DNA of 64,000 nucleotides from Alicyclobacillus acidocaldarius subsp. acidocaldarius Tc-4-1 (GTDB lineage Bacteria; Bacillota; Bacilli; Alicyclobacillales; Alicyclobacillaceae), in contig NC_017167.1 of the NCBI RefSeq assembly GCF_000219875.1, forward strand, positions 848,765 to 912,764, read 5' to 3'. The position numbers and the translations under genes were made by a program. The notes under the pieces are model-generated. The model did not search any database. It was not told the origin of the DNA and saw only the letters and a list, made by a program, of their open reading frames with translations. Shown piece after piece: positions 42,802 to 51,564 of the stretch (positions within the stretch are counted from its first letter, which is position 1; the number at the start of each line of letters is the position of its first letter).

Positions 42802-43962
42802 TTGTCAGTGACGAAACGCGAACGTGACGCGGTGCAGGAGCATCTGGTGCCGACGGATCAGACGGAAGAAGCGCGGCGGTCTTGGTCCGCGCTCAAGGTC
42901 ATTCAGCTGGACGAGATCGCCGTGTCCGATCTATACCAGCTGGGCATTGGCGCATTTTCCCCTCTGGACGGATTTGTTTCGCAGGAGGACTACCACTCGA
43001 TTGTGGAGACCATGCGCCTCACGACGGGGCACATCTGGTCCATCCCCGTGACGTTGCCCGTCTCGGAGGACGTGGCACGCACGCTGCGGCTGGACGACAC
43101 GGTGGCGCTCGTGCGGCCGGACGGCGTGATTTGTGGGCGCATGACCATTCTGCACATGTATCGCCCCAACTTGGATCACGAGGCGGAGCAGGTTTACCGG
43201 ACGCGGGATCTGGAACACCCTGGCGTCCGGCGACTCTACGAGCGCGGGGGCGTGTATCTGGGAGGCCCCGTGGAAGTGCTGCCAGATGAGCGCGTGGACG
43301 AGTTCACGCCATACGCGTACACGCCCAGGCAGACGCGCGCCGCGTTTCAGGAGCGCGGGTGGCGCACCATTGTCGGGTTTCAGACTCGAAATCCGGTGCA
43401 TCGCGCGCACGAATACATTCAGAAGGTGGCGCTCGAAGTGGTCGACGGGCTGTTCCTGAACCCGCTGGTCGGGCCCACCAAGGCGGACGACGTCCCGGCC
43501 GACGTGCGCCTTCGCGCGTATCAGGCCATCCTGGAGCACTACTATCCGCGGGATCGCGTGTTTTTCGGCGTGTACAAGGCCGCCATGCGCTACGCCGGTC
43601 CTCGGGAGGCCGTCATGCACGCATTGGTGAGGCGGAACTTCGGCTGCACGCACTTCATCGTCGGGCGCGATCACGCCGGCGTGGGCAACTACTACGGCAC
43701 CTTCGACGCGCAGCGGATTTTTGATCAGTTCGACGTTGCGGAGCTCGGCATCACGCCGTTGTTCTTCGACAATGCGTTCTACTGCCGCAAATGTCAGGGC
43801 ATGGCGACCGCTAAGACGTGTCCGCACGGCGACGAACATCACGTGACGTTGTCGGGCACCAAGGTGCGCCAGATGCTGCGAGAGGGCATTGCACCGCCGC
43901 CCGAGTTTAGCCGCCCGGAGGTCGTCCAAGTTCTGATGGAGTATTACGCGAAACAGGCTTAA
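42802..43962 (+). CDS. sat: Sulfate adenylyltransferase (ATP sulfurylase)
   Basis: 386 residues. The catalytic motifs are [13 protein letters not shown] and [15 protein letters not shown]. The [13 protein letters not shown] region holds the zinc-binding cysteines of the dissimilatory/thermophile-type Sat. It makes APS from ATP and sulfate. The start is TTG 42802 with GGAGGAG at the right distance; GTG 42808 is the alternative. No APS kinase or PAPS reductase lies beside it, so sulfate assimilation genes must be elsewhere. Confidence 0.94.
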   Translation: MSVTKRERDAVQEHLVPTDQTEEARRSWSALKVIQLDEIAVSDLYQLGIGAFSPLDGFVSQEDYHSIVETMRLTTGHIWSIPVTLPVSEDVARTLRLDDTVALVRPDGVICGRMTILHMYRPNLDHEAEQVYRTRDLEHPGVRRLYERGGVYLGGPVEVLPDERVDEFTPYAYTPRQTRAAFQERGWRTIVGFQTRNPVHRAHEYIQKVALEVVDGLFLNPLVGPTKADDVPADVRLRAYQAILEHYYPRDRVFFGVYKAAMRYAGPREAVMHALVRRNFGCTHFIVGRDHAGVGNYYGTFDAQRIFDQFDVAELGITPLFFDNAFYCRKCQGMATAKTCPHGDEHHVTLSGTKVRQMLREGIAPPPEFSRPEVVQVLMEYYAKQA

Positions 43963-44016
43963 ACTAGACGGTAGGCCCGCGAAGGCCGAGTCAAGCGAGC
44001 TTGGAGGCTTGTCGTG

Positions 44017-44478
44017 ATGACCGAACGACCGCTCCTGAGTCTGGACGAACACCTGTGCTTCGCCGTGTACGCCTGCGCCCGCGAAACGATGCGACTCTAT
44101 CGCTCGTTCTTGGAGCCCCATGGGTTGACCTTTCCGCAATACATGGTGCTGGTCGCGCTGTACGAACTCGGCGCATGCACAGTGAAGGCGCTCGGGGAGC
44201 GGCTTTACCTGGATTCTGGCACGCTAACCCCACTTTTGAAGCGAATGCAGGAGAGCGGCCTCGTGGACCGGCGGCGAGACACCGATGACGAGCGCAAGAT
44301 GTGCGTGTCGCTGACGGAAAAGGGTCGCGCGTTGCGCGAAGAGCTCGGCGTGGTCCCCGACTGTGTCAAGGATCAGATTGACGACCTTCAGGACGAGGAA
44401 ATCGCGGATCTCCGGGCGCGCGTGCGCGCCCTGCTCGAGCGCATCCACCGCGCCAACGAACGGTTGCCCGGCGAGTAG
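44017..44478 (+). CDS. OhrR-like MarR-family regulator
   Basis: 153 residues. LDEHLCFAVYACARETMRLY carries the reactive N-terminal Cys of the OhrR family (Cys15 in B. subtilis), and FPQYMVLVALYEL and LTPLLKRMQESGLVDR form the winged helix. OhrR senses organic hydroperoxides and represses an ohr peroxidase gene. No ohr gene lies next to it, which is unusual. TGGAGG precedes both GTG 44014 and ATG 44017; either can be the start. The last 91 bp overlap the convergent DUF2071 gene. Confidence 0.87.
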   Translation: MTERPLLSLDEHLCFAVYACARETMRLYRSFLEPHGLTFPQYMVLVALYELGACTVKALGERLYLDSGTLTPLLKRMQESGLVDRRRDTDDERKMCVSLTEKGRALREELGVVPDCVKDQIDDLQDEEIADLRARVRALLERIHRANERLPGE

Positions 44479-45179
44479 GGAAGGCCGATAACGGGCCGTG
44501 GCAAGCCGATGCGCGCTGTGCGCGCTTCCGCTGAATAGGCCAGCGCCGGGTGGCCGTCACATCCGTACATTTGGAGGAGTGACGTTTCTCCGACGCGGGC
44601 CTCCGCCGGCTGGATCACCCACGGCCGGTGAACCACGCGGGTCTCGAGCACCATGCCGAGGGCGTGCGCATAAAGTGCGTACCGATTGAGAAGCCATGCC
44701 TCGATGGAGTCGGGCGCGGGCTCATACCAAGGCATGCGGCTGCCGGCCCGACGAAACCCGAGGGACAGTGCCGGCCCGCGGCCCGCTCGGCTCACCAGGC
44801 CCACGGTGAGGCCATTTTCCGCCTCCCTCACGACCATGTCCGCCGGCTCGAACGGCAGCGCGTAAGCGAGTTTTCCGAGCCGTGCAGGCCACGCCCGACT
44901 CGTCTCCAAGCGGAGGAACCACACGCCCGGCTCTCCTCCGCGCCGGACGTACGTGCGGAGGTTCAGTTGCCAAAACCTGCGCATGCCCCGGATGGGCGGC
45001 AGTCCCCGCAGTCGAAACGGATCCACAGAAAACAACACCGCGCTGACGTACGCATGCCCGTCGAACCGGTCGAGCTCCAGTCCCGGCGGAATGTGGCGCA
45101 TCAGAACATCAGGATCGACGCGCCAGTGCGCCATCGCCAGGTGCCGCCACGTTTGTTCCACACACCATGCCTCTCGCAT
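44388..45179 (-). CDS. DUF2071 (YqjF-like) protein
   Basis: 263 residues with the YqjF pattern: QTWRHLAMAHWRVDPDVL, HIPPGLELDRFDGHAYVS and RRFWQLNLRTYVR. The family has an acetoacetate-decarboxylase-like fold of unknown function. ATG 45179 is chosen for its ribosome site (AAGGGGGAAGG). The last ~30 residues are Arg/Ser-rich and read antisense to ohrR; they look like a read-through extension rather than part of the family core. Confidence 0.82.
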   Translation of the reverse strand: MREAWCVEQTWRHLAMAHWRVDPDVLMRHIPPGLELDRFDGHAYVSAVLFSVDPFRLRGLPPIRGMRRFWQLNLRTYVRRGGEPGVWFLRLETSRAWPARLGKLAYALPFEPADMVVREAENGLTVGLVSRAGRGPALSLGFRRAGSRMPWYEPAPDSIEAWLLNRYALYAHALGMVLETRVVHRPWVIQPAEARVGETSLLQMYGCDGHPALAYSAEARTARIGLPRPVIGLPYSPGNRSLARWMRSSRARTRARRSAISSS

Positions 45180-45271
45180 AGACCTTCCCCCTTCTTGGGT
45201 ATCGTGTGCGCGGCTTCGCGGGACATCACCAGCAAGTTTTGCTAACATGAAGGCGAAGAGAGGTGTGCCGG

Positions 45272-46261
45272 TTGACACCCTCGTACAAGGGTCGATTTGC
45301 GCCGAGTCCCACCGGCTATTTGCACGTGGGCAACGCCTGGGTGGCCATCCTCGCCTGGCTCGACGCGAGGCAAAAGGGCGGTGCGTTCATCCTGCGCGTC
45401 GAAGATCTGGACGAGGCGAGGTCCCGCGACGTGTACCGGGGGGCGATGATGGAGGATCTGCGTTGGCTCGGCGTGGATTGGGACGAAGGCCCAGACGTGG
45501 GCGGGCCCGCTGCGCCGTACGAGCAACGCTTTCGGCGCGGATTGTACGAGCAGGCGCTTGCGCGCCTCCAAGAAGCACGCGAACTGTACCCGTGTTTCTG
45601 TGCGCGATCTCGGCTTTTGTCCATCGCCTCGGCGCCACAAGGGCAAGGGCTGTTCTCCGATGAGCCCCGTTACGATGGCCGCTGTCTTCGGCTTTCGGAC
45701 GCCGAGCGGGCGGAACGAGCCGCGAGCAAGCCGCCGTCGTTTCGCCTTCACGTCTCAGACGAGGCGCTTGTCACGGTCGACGATCGCCTGCTCGGCCGGA
45801 CCACCGCTCGGCCGGCCGAAGGCGGCGACTTCGTCGTCCGCCGGGCGGATGGGGTGATTGCGTATCACCTGGCCGTGGTCGTCGACGATCACGCCATGGG
45901 CGTCACCGACGTGATCCGCGGCGCCGATTTGTTTCCGTCGGCGTTTCGCCAGGTCTATCTCGCTGAGCGCCTGGGCTATGCTCCCCCGCGCTACGCGCAC
46001 GTGCCACTCGTCGTGGACGAGGAAGGGCGGAGGCTCGCAAAGCGCCACGGGGACCTGTCGCTCCGCGCCCTTCGCCAGGCGGGCGTGCGGTCCGAGCATC
46101 TCGTCGGATTCCTTCTGTGGCTTGCTGGGCAACTGGACCGCCCGGAGCCTGTGCGTCTAGCCGAGGTCATGGACCGGTTCGATCTCGCCCGGTTGCCTCG
46201 CCATCCCGTCGTATGGCGGGCGGCGTACACGAGGTGGCTTCAGGCGCATGCCGATGCGTAG
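45272..46261 (+). CDS. gluQ: Glutamyl-queuosine tRNA(Asp) synthetase
   Basis: About 329 residues, resembling the catalytic half of glutamyl-tRNA synthetase without an anticodon domain. FAPSPTGYLHVGNAW is the HIGH region and RRLAKRHGDLSL the KMSKS region. The zinc ligands follow the pattern CFC, then a Tyr in PRYDGRC and the final Cys. GluQ attaches glutamate to queuosine in tRNA(Asp). TTG 45272 is chosen because GAGAGGTG fits it; GTG 45263 would overlap the ribosome site. The gene is common in Proteobacteria and rarer in Bacillota. Confidence 0.92.
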   Translation: MTPSYKGRFAPSPTGYLHVGNAWVAILAWLDARQKGGAFILRVEDLDEARSRDVYRGAMMEDLRWLGVDWDEGPDVGGPAAPYEQRFRRGLYEQALARLQEARELYPCFCARSRLLSIASAPQGQGLFSDEPRYDGRCLRLSDAERAERAASKPPSFRLHVSDEALVTVDDRLLGRTTARPAEGGDFVVRRADGVIAYHLAVVVDDHAMGVTDVIRGADLFPSAFRQVYLAERLGYAPPRYAHVPLVVDEEGRRLAKRHGDLSLRALRQAGVRSEHLVGFLLWLAGQLDRPEPVRLAEVMDRFDLARLPRHPVVWRAAYTRWLQAHADA

Positions 46262-46306
46262 CCGAGGAAACGCTGTGCAGAGAATCTCCTGCAGGAGGAT
46301 GAAACC

Positions 46307-47761
46307 GTGAGCAAAGCGAGTGAAGTGGGGAAGACCCATCTGTTCATCGACGGCGACTGGGAAGAGGCGGCGCGCCACGTCGAACTGCGGAGCCCGTACA
46401 GCGGAGAGCCCCTGGCGAAGATTGGGTACGCGTCGCCGGAACAGGCGGCGCGGGCCATCGAGGTGGCCGCGCGAGCGCAAAAGTCGTTTCGCAAGGTGCC
46501 GGCCTGGCAGCGGGCGCAGATCCTGCGCAAGGTGGCGGAGATCATCGCCGACCGGAAAGAAGAACTTGCCGAGACCATCGCGCGCGAGGCGGCCAAGCCC
46601 ATCCGGGCCGCGCGCCAGGAGATTGATCGGACCATCGAGACATACCGCTTCTCGGCCGAGGCGGCCAAGTCCATCCGCGGCGAGACGGTGCCTATGGATG
46701 CAGCGCCGCGCGGCGAACACCACGTGGCGTTCACGCTTTGGGAGCCGCTTGGCGTCGTGACGGCCATCACGCCGTTCAACTTCCCGATGAACCTGGTGGC
46801 GCACAAGGTCGGCCCGGCCATCGCGGCGGGGAACGCGATTGTGCTGAAGCCGGCCGAGCAGACGCCGCTTTCGGCCCTGGTGCTCGGACACATTTTCCAG
46901 GACGCGGGCCTGCCGCCTGGTGTGCTGAACATCATCCCGGGAGACGGCAAGGAGTTGAGCGAGGTGCTGACGACGCACCCGGACGTCGCGTTTGTGACCT
47001 TCACGGGAAGCCCGGCGGTGGGCAAGATCATCCGCCAGCAGGCGGGCCTGCGGCGCGTGACGCTGGAGCTCGGTTCGAACTCGCCGCTCGTGGTGGATGA
47101 CGGATTCACCGCGCGCGAGCTCGACAAGATGGCGGCCGAGATCGTCCAGGGTGGGTTTTCGTACAACGGACAGGTGTGCATCTCGATTCAGCGCGTGTAC
47201 ATCCACGACGCGGTGTACGACGAGTTGGTGGAGCGAATTGTGGCCGGCGCGAAGGCGCTCAAAGTGGGCGATCCGCTTGACGAGGCGACGGATGTCTCGG
47301 CGCTCATCAACGAGCAGGCGGGCGTGCGGCTCAAGGCGTGGCTGGACGAGGCCGTCGATCGCGGCGCCAAGGTGCTTGTCGGCGGGCGGATTGAGGGCAA
47401 CCGCATGGAGCCGACGGTGGTGACGGGTGTCCCGTTCGATGCGAAGCTGTGCACGGAGGAGGCGTTTGGGCCCATCCTGCTCGTGGAGCGGGTGTCGAGC
47501 TTCGAGAAGGGGCTGGAACTCGCGAACCGGAGCAAGTTCGGGCTGAACGCGGGCGTTTTCACGAAGCGGATGGATCACGCCATGCTGGCCATCGAGACGG
47601 TGCAGGCGGGGGCCGTGCTCATCAACCAGGTGCCGACGTACCGCGTGGATCACATGCCGTACGGCGGCGTGAAGGAGAGCGGCGTCGGACGCGAGGGCGT
47701 GCTGTACGCGATGTACGACATGATGGAAAGGAAGCTCGCCGCCATTCGCACGAACTTCTGA
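46307..47761 (+). CDS. Aldehyde dehydrogenase family protein
   Basis: 484 residues. The cofactor loop TFTGSPAVGKI, the catalytic Glu in TLELGSNSPLVV and the nucleophile Cys in NGQVCISIQRV are present; PYGGVKESGVGREG is the C-terminal signature. The VCISIQR context is shared with lactaldehyde- and succinate-semialdehyde-type enzymes and with GapN relatives, so the substrate is open. The start is GTG 46307 after GCAGGAGG. It is alone, converging on an aldo/keto reductase that could act on related aldehydes. Confidence 0.9.
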   Translation: MSKASEVGKTHLFIDGDWEEAARHVELRSPYSGEPLAKIGYASPEQAARAIEVAARAQKSFRKVPAWQRAQILRKVAEIIADRKEELAETIAREAAKPIRAARQEIDRTIETYRFSAEAAKSIRGETVPMDAAPRGEHHVAFTLWEPLGVVTAITPFNFPMNLVAHKVGPAIAAGNAIVLKPAEQTPLSALVLGHIFQDAGLPPGVLNIIPGDGKELSEVLTTHPDVAFVTFTGSPAVGKIIRQQAGLRRVTLELGSNSPLVVDDGFTARELDKMAAEIVQGGFSYNGQVCISIQRVYIHDAVYDELVERIVAGAKALKVGDPLDEATDVSALINEQAGVRLKAWLDEAVDRGAKVLVGGRIEGNRMEPTVVTGVPFDAKLCTEEAFGPILLVERVSSFEKGLELANRSKFGLNAGVFTKRMDHAMLAIETVQAGAVLINQVPTYRVDHMPYGGVKESGVGREGVLYAMYDMMERKLAAIRTNF

Positions 47762-47780
47762 GCATCTGAAGAGCCAAAAG

Positions 47781-47824
47781 ACCGGGCCCGCGGCGAGGAG
47801 GTGAGTCTCTCCCGTGGGCCCGGT
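47781..47824. terminator. Hairpin between convergent aldehyde dehydrogenase and reductase genes
   Basis: ACCGGGCCCGCGG (47781-47793) pairs over 13 positions with CCGTGGGCCCGGT (47812-47824), with one G-T pair. T tracts are weak in both directions. Confidence 0.55.
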
Positions 47825-47842
47825 GCCTGGTTTCGGAACGGA

Positions 47843-48820
47843 TTAGTAGGCGCCGCGGATAAAGGGAAGCACCTCGTCCTCGTAAAACCGGCGCAGTCGC
47901 GCGCGCTCATCCGGGGAGAAGGGCCTGACCTCGAGCGCGGCCAGATTGTCTTCCACCTGGTGCCGGTTTTTGAAGCCCGGGATGGCGCAGGTCACCTCGT
48001 CGTGATCCAGGATGAAGCGGAGCGCGGCTCGCGTCATGTTGCCGCGGCCTTCGCCGATCCAGCGCAGCTTCTCCGCCAACTCGACGCCCTTCGCAAACCC
48101 GAGGCCGGCGAACGTCTCCCCCACGTTGAACTGCTCACCGTGTTCGTTGAACGAGCGGTGGTCGTCGGGATCGAAGCGGTGGTCGGGCTTGAACTTGCCG
48201 GTCAACAGGCCGCTCGCGAGCGGCAGTCGGGCGAGGATGCCCACCCCCTGCGCCTTGGCTTTGGGAAGCAACTCCTCAGCCGGTTTCTGACGGAAGATGT
48301 TGAAGATGACCTGCAAGGCTCGGACGCCCGGGACCTGGAGGCACAAAAGCCCCTCTTCGACCGTCTCCACGCTGACGCCGTAATACCGAATTTTCCCTTC
48401 CGACTGCAGCTTGTCTAGCACCTCGAACACGGCGCCATCGCGGAGGATCTCGGTGGGCGGACAATGAATCTGGTACAGGTCGACAACCTCCCGCCGCAGT
48501 CTGCGGAGACTTCCCTCGAGGAAGCGGCGCACCGAGGACTCGCTGTAGGTTGCCGGATCGTGAATGTCGCCCGCTCGGCAGAACTTGGTGGCGATATAGA
48601 TCTCATGTTCGCGTCCCCTCGTGGCCTTGGCTAGCAGTTCCTCACTTCGGCCGTTGCCGTACACGTCCGCGGTATCAAAGAAGTTGACGCCCGCGTCCAT
48701 CGCGGCGGCCAGCCCGTCGAGGGCATCGCGTTCGTCCACGCGCCCCCAGTCTCCTCCAATGGCCCAGGTCCCAAAGCTGATTTCGCTCACTTGCAGTTCG
48801 CCCAATGGCCGGTACTTCAT
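47843..48820 (-). CDS. Aldo/keto reductase (AKR11/YhdN-like)
   Basis: 325 residues. The tetrad is Asp and Tyr in FFDTADVYGNGRSEE, Lys in IATKFCRAG and His in LYQIHCPP. CAIPGFKNRHQVEDN is the NADPH tail. It resembles the general-stress reductases YhdN and IolS, which act on aldehydes such as methylglyoxal. ATG 48820 follows GGGGAGG. It is preceded by trmB on the same strand, with a terminator between, so transcription is probably separate. Confidence 0.9.
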   Translation of the reverse strand: MKYRPLGELQVSEISFGTWAIGGDWGRVDERDALDGLAAAMDAGVNFFDTADVYGNGRSEELLAKATRGREHEIYIATKFCRAGDIHDPATYSESSVRRFLEGSLRRLRREVVDLYQIHCPPTEILRDGAVFEVLDKLQSEGKIRYYGVSVETVEEGLLCLQVPGVRALQVIFNIFRQKPAEELLPKAKAQGVGILARLPLASGLLTGKFKPDHRFDPDDHRSFNEHGEQFNVGETFAGLGFAKGVELAEKLRWIGEGRGNMTRAALRFILDHDEVTCAIPGFKNRHQVEDNLAALEVRPFSPDERARLRRFYEDEVLPFIRGAY

Positions 48821-48853
48821 TCGCTCGCCTCCCCGACGAATGCGCTTTCGCTA

Positions 48854-48878
48854 CAAAAGACGCCCATTGAAGTGGGCG
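48854..48878 (-). terminator. Terminator of trmB
   Basis: On the minus strand CGCCCA and TGGGCG enclose a six-base loop and are followed by TCTTTTG. It lies between trmB and the aldo/keto reductase start. Confidence 0.55.
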
Positions 48879-48885
48879 CCCGGCG

Positions 48886-49536
48886 TCATCGAGCCGGGCG
48901 AGCCCGCAGGTAGTAGATGGGTTGTCCCAGCTGACGGAACCTCGTCTCGTATTCGGTCTGCACGTATTTGCCCGACAACGTCCCGCCCGGATCGCCTGGT
49001 GGAAACCCTCGCTCGACCTCCGCGATTTCCCAACCGCTCGCGCGGAAGGACTCAAGCGACCACTCGAAGAACTCGAGGTTGTCGGTTTTCTGTTCGAGCC
49101 AGGCTTCCGGCCGCATCCACTGCGCGTACCACGCGAGCTTGGCCGGCGCCGTCAGGCGCCGCTTGTGGTGGCGCTTTTTCGGCCAGGGATCCGAGAAATT
49201 CAGATACAGCCACGCGACCCTTGGTTCCGTCCACAGAGGGCCGAAGCGCTCGACGTCTCCGACGAGAAACGAGAGGTTGCCGAGACCGTAGAGCGCAGCG
49301 CCATAGGCTGCTTTCGCGGCGACAGCCAGAACTCTGTCCACGCCGACGAAGCGCGTTTCGGGATGCAGGCGGGCCATTTGACGGATGAATCCGCCGCGGC
49401 CGCAGCCAATTTCGAGCGCGATGGGCTCGGTCAGGGCCTGGTACCAAGCGGCGGGATCGCCCTGGTACGCGTCGAACAGATGATCACGACCGCCTTCCAA
49501 CCATTTCTCGAGGCGGTGTCCCGTGCGAAAGCGCAT
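48886..49536 (-). CDS. trmB: tRNA (guanine-N7-)-methyltransferase
   Basis: 216 residues. The SAM-binding loop is LEIGCGRGGFIRQMA, and NFSDPWPKKRHHKRRL is the diagnostic TrmB motif. It methylates G46 of tRNA with SAM. ATG 49536 follows GAGGGAG; the open frame upstream has no ribosome site. It is divergent from the cysteine hydrolase gene. Confidence 0.95.
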   Translation of the reverse strand: MRFRTGHRLEKWLEGGRDHLFDAYQGDPAAWYQALTEPIALEIGCGRGGFIRQMARLHPETRFVGVDRVLAVAAKAAYGAALYGLGNLSFLVGDVERFGPLWTEPRVAWLYLNFSDPWPKKRHHKRRLTAPAKLAWYAQWMRPEAWLEQKTDNLEFFEWSLESFRASGWEIAEVERGFPPGDPGGTLSGKYVQTEYETRFRQLGQPIYYLRARPAR

Positions 49537-49648
49537 CTTGTCTCCCTCACTTCTCGCTCGATGGTACAAAAGACCCGGCGGCCAATGCAAGCGACGTGAC
49601 GGGCCGATGCAGCAACTGGTACAATGAGGACGAAAGGGGGCGATCCGC

Positions 49649-50185
49649 ATGGGCGAAGCGCTGTTGATTGTGGACATGTCCAACGATTTTGTTCATGACG
49701 AGGGTACCCTGACGGTCGGCAAGCCCGGACAGGCTATCGTGCCCTATATCGTTTCTCTCGCGGACCGCATGCTCGCCTCGGGAGGCGTGGTGGCCGTTTG
49801 CATGGACGAGCACGACCCCGATGACCGCCACTTTCGCGACTGGCCTCCGCACAACGTGCGCGGTACGTGGGGGCAGCAGTTGTATGGGGATTTGGCCACG
49901 TGGTACGAGCGGCACAAGGAGCACCCTGACGTGTGGTATGTCCCCAAGCGGAGTTACAACGCCTTTTACGGCACTGGACTGGGAGGGCGTCTGCGCGAGC
50001 GCGGCGTGGATGCCGTCCACGTGTGCGGCGTTTGCACGGACATCTGCGATTTTCTCACTGTCGCGGGCGCGTACGACGAGGGGTTTCATGCCGTGGTGCA
50101 CCGACAGGGATGCGCCACCTTTACGGATCTCGGCGACATCTTCCTGGAGCACATGCGCAGGCTGTTTCATGCCGAGATCGCCTGA
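49649..50185 (+). CDS. Cysteine hydrolase of the isochorismatase family (nicotinamidase-like)
   Basis: 178 residues. The catalytic triad is visible: Asp in LIVDMSNDFV, Lys in VPKRSYNAF and Cys in CGVCTDICDFLT. MDEHDPDD after strand 2 provides the metal-site Asp/His typical of nicotinamidases. It may convert nicotinamide to nicotinate or hydrolyse another amide; the nearest named group is PncA/YrdC-like. The ATG follows AAAGGGGGC. TACAAT just upstream may be a -10 element. Confidence 0.87.
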   Translation: MGEALLIVDMSNDFVHDEGTLTVGKPGQAIVPYIVSLADRMLASGGVVAVCMDEHDPDDRHFRDWPPHNVRGTWGQQLYGDLATWYERHKEHPDVWYVPKRSYNAFYGTGLGGRLRERGVDAVHVCGVCTDICDFLTVAGAYDEGFHAVVHRQGCATFTDLGDIFLEHMRRLFHAEIA

Positions 50186-50189
50186 AGGT

Positions 50190-51431
50190 TCAGCCGAGGG
50201 GCTGCCAGGTGTCGCCCGCGTCGGACGATTCGTACAGGGTTGGCGACAGCCGAGCGTCGAGCGCCACGAGGAAAAAGGCATTGGGAGAGGGCGACGACAA
50301 ATCGACGGAAGCCGCATCCGCAACGCTCGCAGGCAGGCCTACGGCGGTCTGGGTGTACCAGGTCTGGCCGCTGTCGGGGCTCACCATCCACGTCTGCTGC
50401 CCGGATTTGTCTTCCAGCGCGGCGAGATCGCCGGCGGGCGAGGCGCACATGGCTTCCAGGTTGTCGACGCCGATCTCGGCCACATCCCAATTGGAGCCGT
50501 AAGACGAGTTCATCACCAGGAGCTGCGAAGCAGAGCCCACCTGGACCTCGATGGCGAGTTGGAGCGCTTCTCCAGGCCCGGCGAGCACGAGTTCCACGGA
50601 CGGAGGCTGCGTGATGCCGCTCGGGAGACTGATGCTCGTGGGCTGCCAATGGAGGCCGCCGTCGTTGGTCTCTACGACGTCCACCTCCTTCTCCAGGTCA
50701 TCCACCACGACCATCAAGCCCGTCTTGCCATTGGGCGCGAACGACATCGCGGTGCGGACCCCATTATGTGGCAGGTCACCCGTGGATGTGGCCACGAGTT
50801 GCCATGAGTTCCCGCCGTTCTCCGTTCGATACAAGTACTTGGCCGCAACTCCGCCGTAACCGGCGCTTTCAAAGAGCATCCAGCCCAGTCTCCCGGCCAT
50901 CCACTGGCCGGCGGCAAACTGAATCGCTCCTGCTGGCAGCGCAAGCGTCGTCTCACGCCAGTGCCGTCCCGCATCCTTGGTGATCCAGACGCGAGCCGCC
51001 TGACGGCTCACGCTCACCAGCGACCACATGGTGGAGGAGTCGATCACGGCCGCCACGTCGTGCGCGCCTCCCGGCCCATAGGCGGAGACGTCGTCTGTCG
51101 GCAACGTCGGCAGGGGTACCGATTTCCACGTGTGTCCGCCGTCCGCTGTCTCGTACATGACAAAGCGGTTGGCGCGATAGCCCCACAGCAGCCCGGTGCG
51201 AGTGGTGATCATGCGCATGTGCACGTCAATGGCGCGCAGGCTCGAGGCCAAGGTGGCCACTTGCGCACTCGCACGTGACGCAAGGCGCACACCCGTCGCG
51301 ACGGATGCCTGGCCCGATGGGGCGCGGACCCCGGCAGAGGTGTGCGGGTGGGAAGGCGAATCGGTTCCGCATCCCGACAGGATGACCACGACAGCTGCCA
51401 TTCCCAAACGCACGAGCGTTGACGGACGCAT
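50190..51431 (-). CDS. Asp-box beta-propeller lipoprotein
   Basis: 413 residues. The signal MRPSTLVRLGMAAVVVILSGC ends in a lipobox, so the protein is anchored outside the membrane. Six Asp-box repeats follow: DGGHTW, DAGRHW, NGGNSW, DGGLHW, DSGQTW and DAGDTW, spaced by 50-70 residues. This is the pattern of a six- or seven-bladed BNR/YCF48-like propeller. No sialidase active-site residues are claimed. ATG 51431 follows GGAGG. It may be a binding or scaffold protein at the cell surface. It is divergent from the SGNH esterase. Confidence 0.82.
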   Translation of the reverse strand: MRPSTLVRLGMAAVVVILSGCGTDSPSHPHTSAGVRAPSGQASVATGVRLASRASAQVATLASSLRAIDVHMRMITTRTGLLWGYRANRFVMYETADGGHTWKSVPLPTLPTDDVSAYGPGGAHDVAAVIDSSTMWSLVSVSRQAARVWITKDAGRHWRETTLALPAGAIQFAAGQWMAGRLGWMLFESAGYGGVAAKYLYRTENGGNSWQLVATSTGDLPHNGVRTAMSFAPNGKTGLMVVVDDLEKEVDVVETNDGGLHWQPTSISLPSGITQPPSVELVLAGPGEALQLAIEVQVGSASQLLVMNSSYGSNWDVAEIGVDNLEAMCASPAGDLAALEDKSGQQTWMVSPDSGQTWYTQTAVGLPASVADAASVDLSSPSPNAFFLVALDARLSPTLYESSDAGDTWQPLG

Positions 51432-51564
51432 AGAGACCCTCCTCCGGTGCGGGGCGTCGCGGCCGAGCATCTCGACCGATTGTGATCTATCATGAACAAT
51501 AGGCGCTTTACAGCCGGAACACAAGCGAAACCATACATGCCAACTGTGGAGGGGAACAAACGCC

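Noticed and set aside
46157-47653. A 498-codon open frame on the minus strand
   Set aside because: It is the antisense shadow of the aldehyde dehydrogenase and has no ribosome site, domain or sensible composition (many His and Arg).
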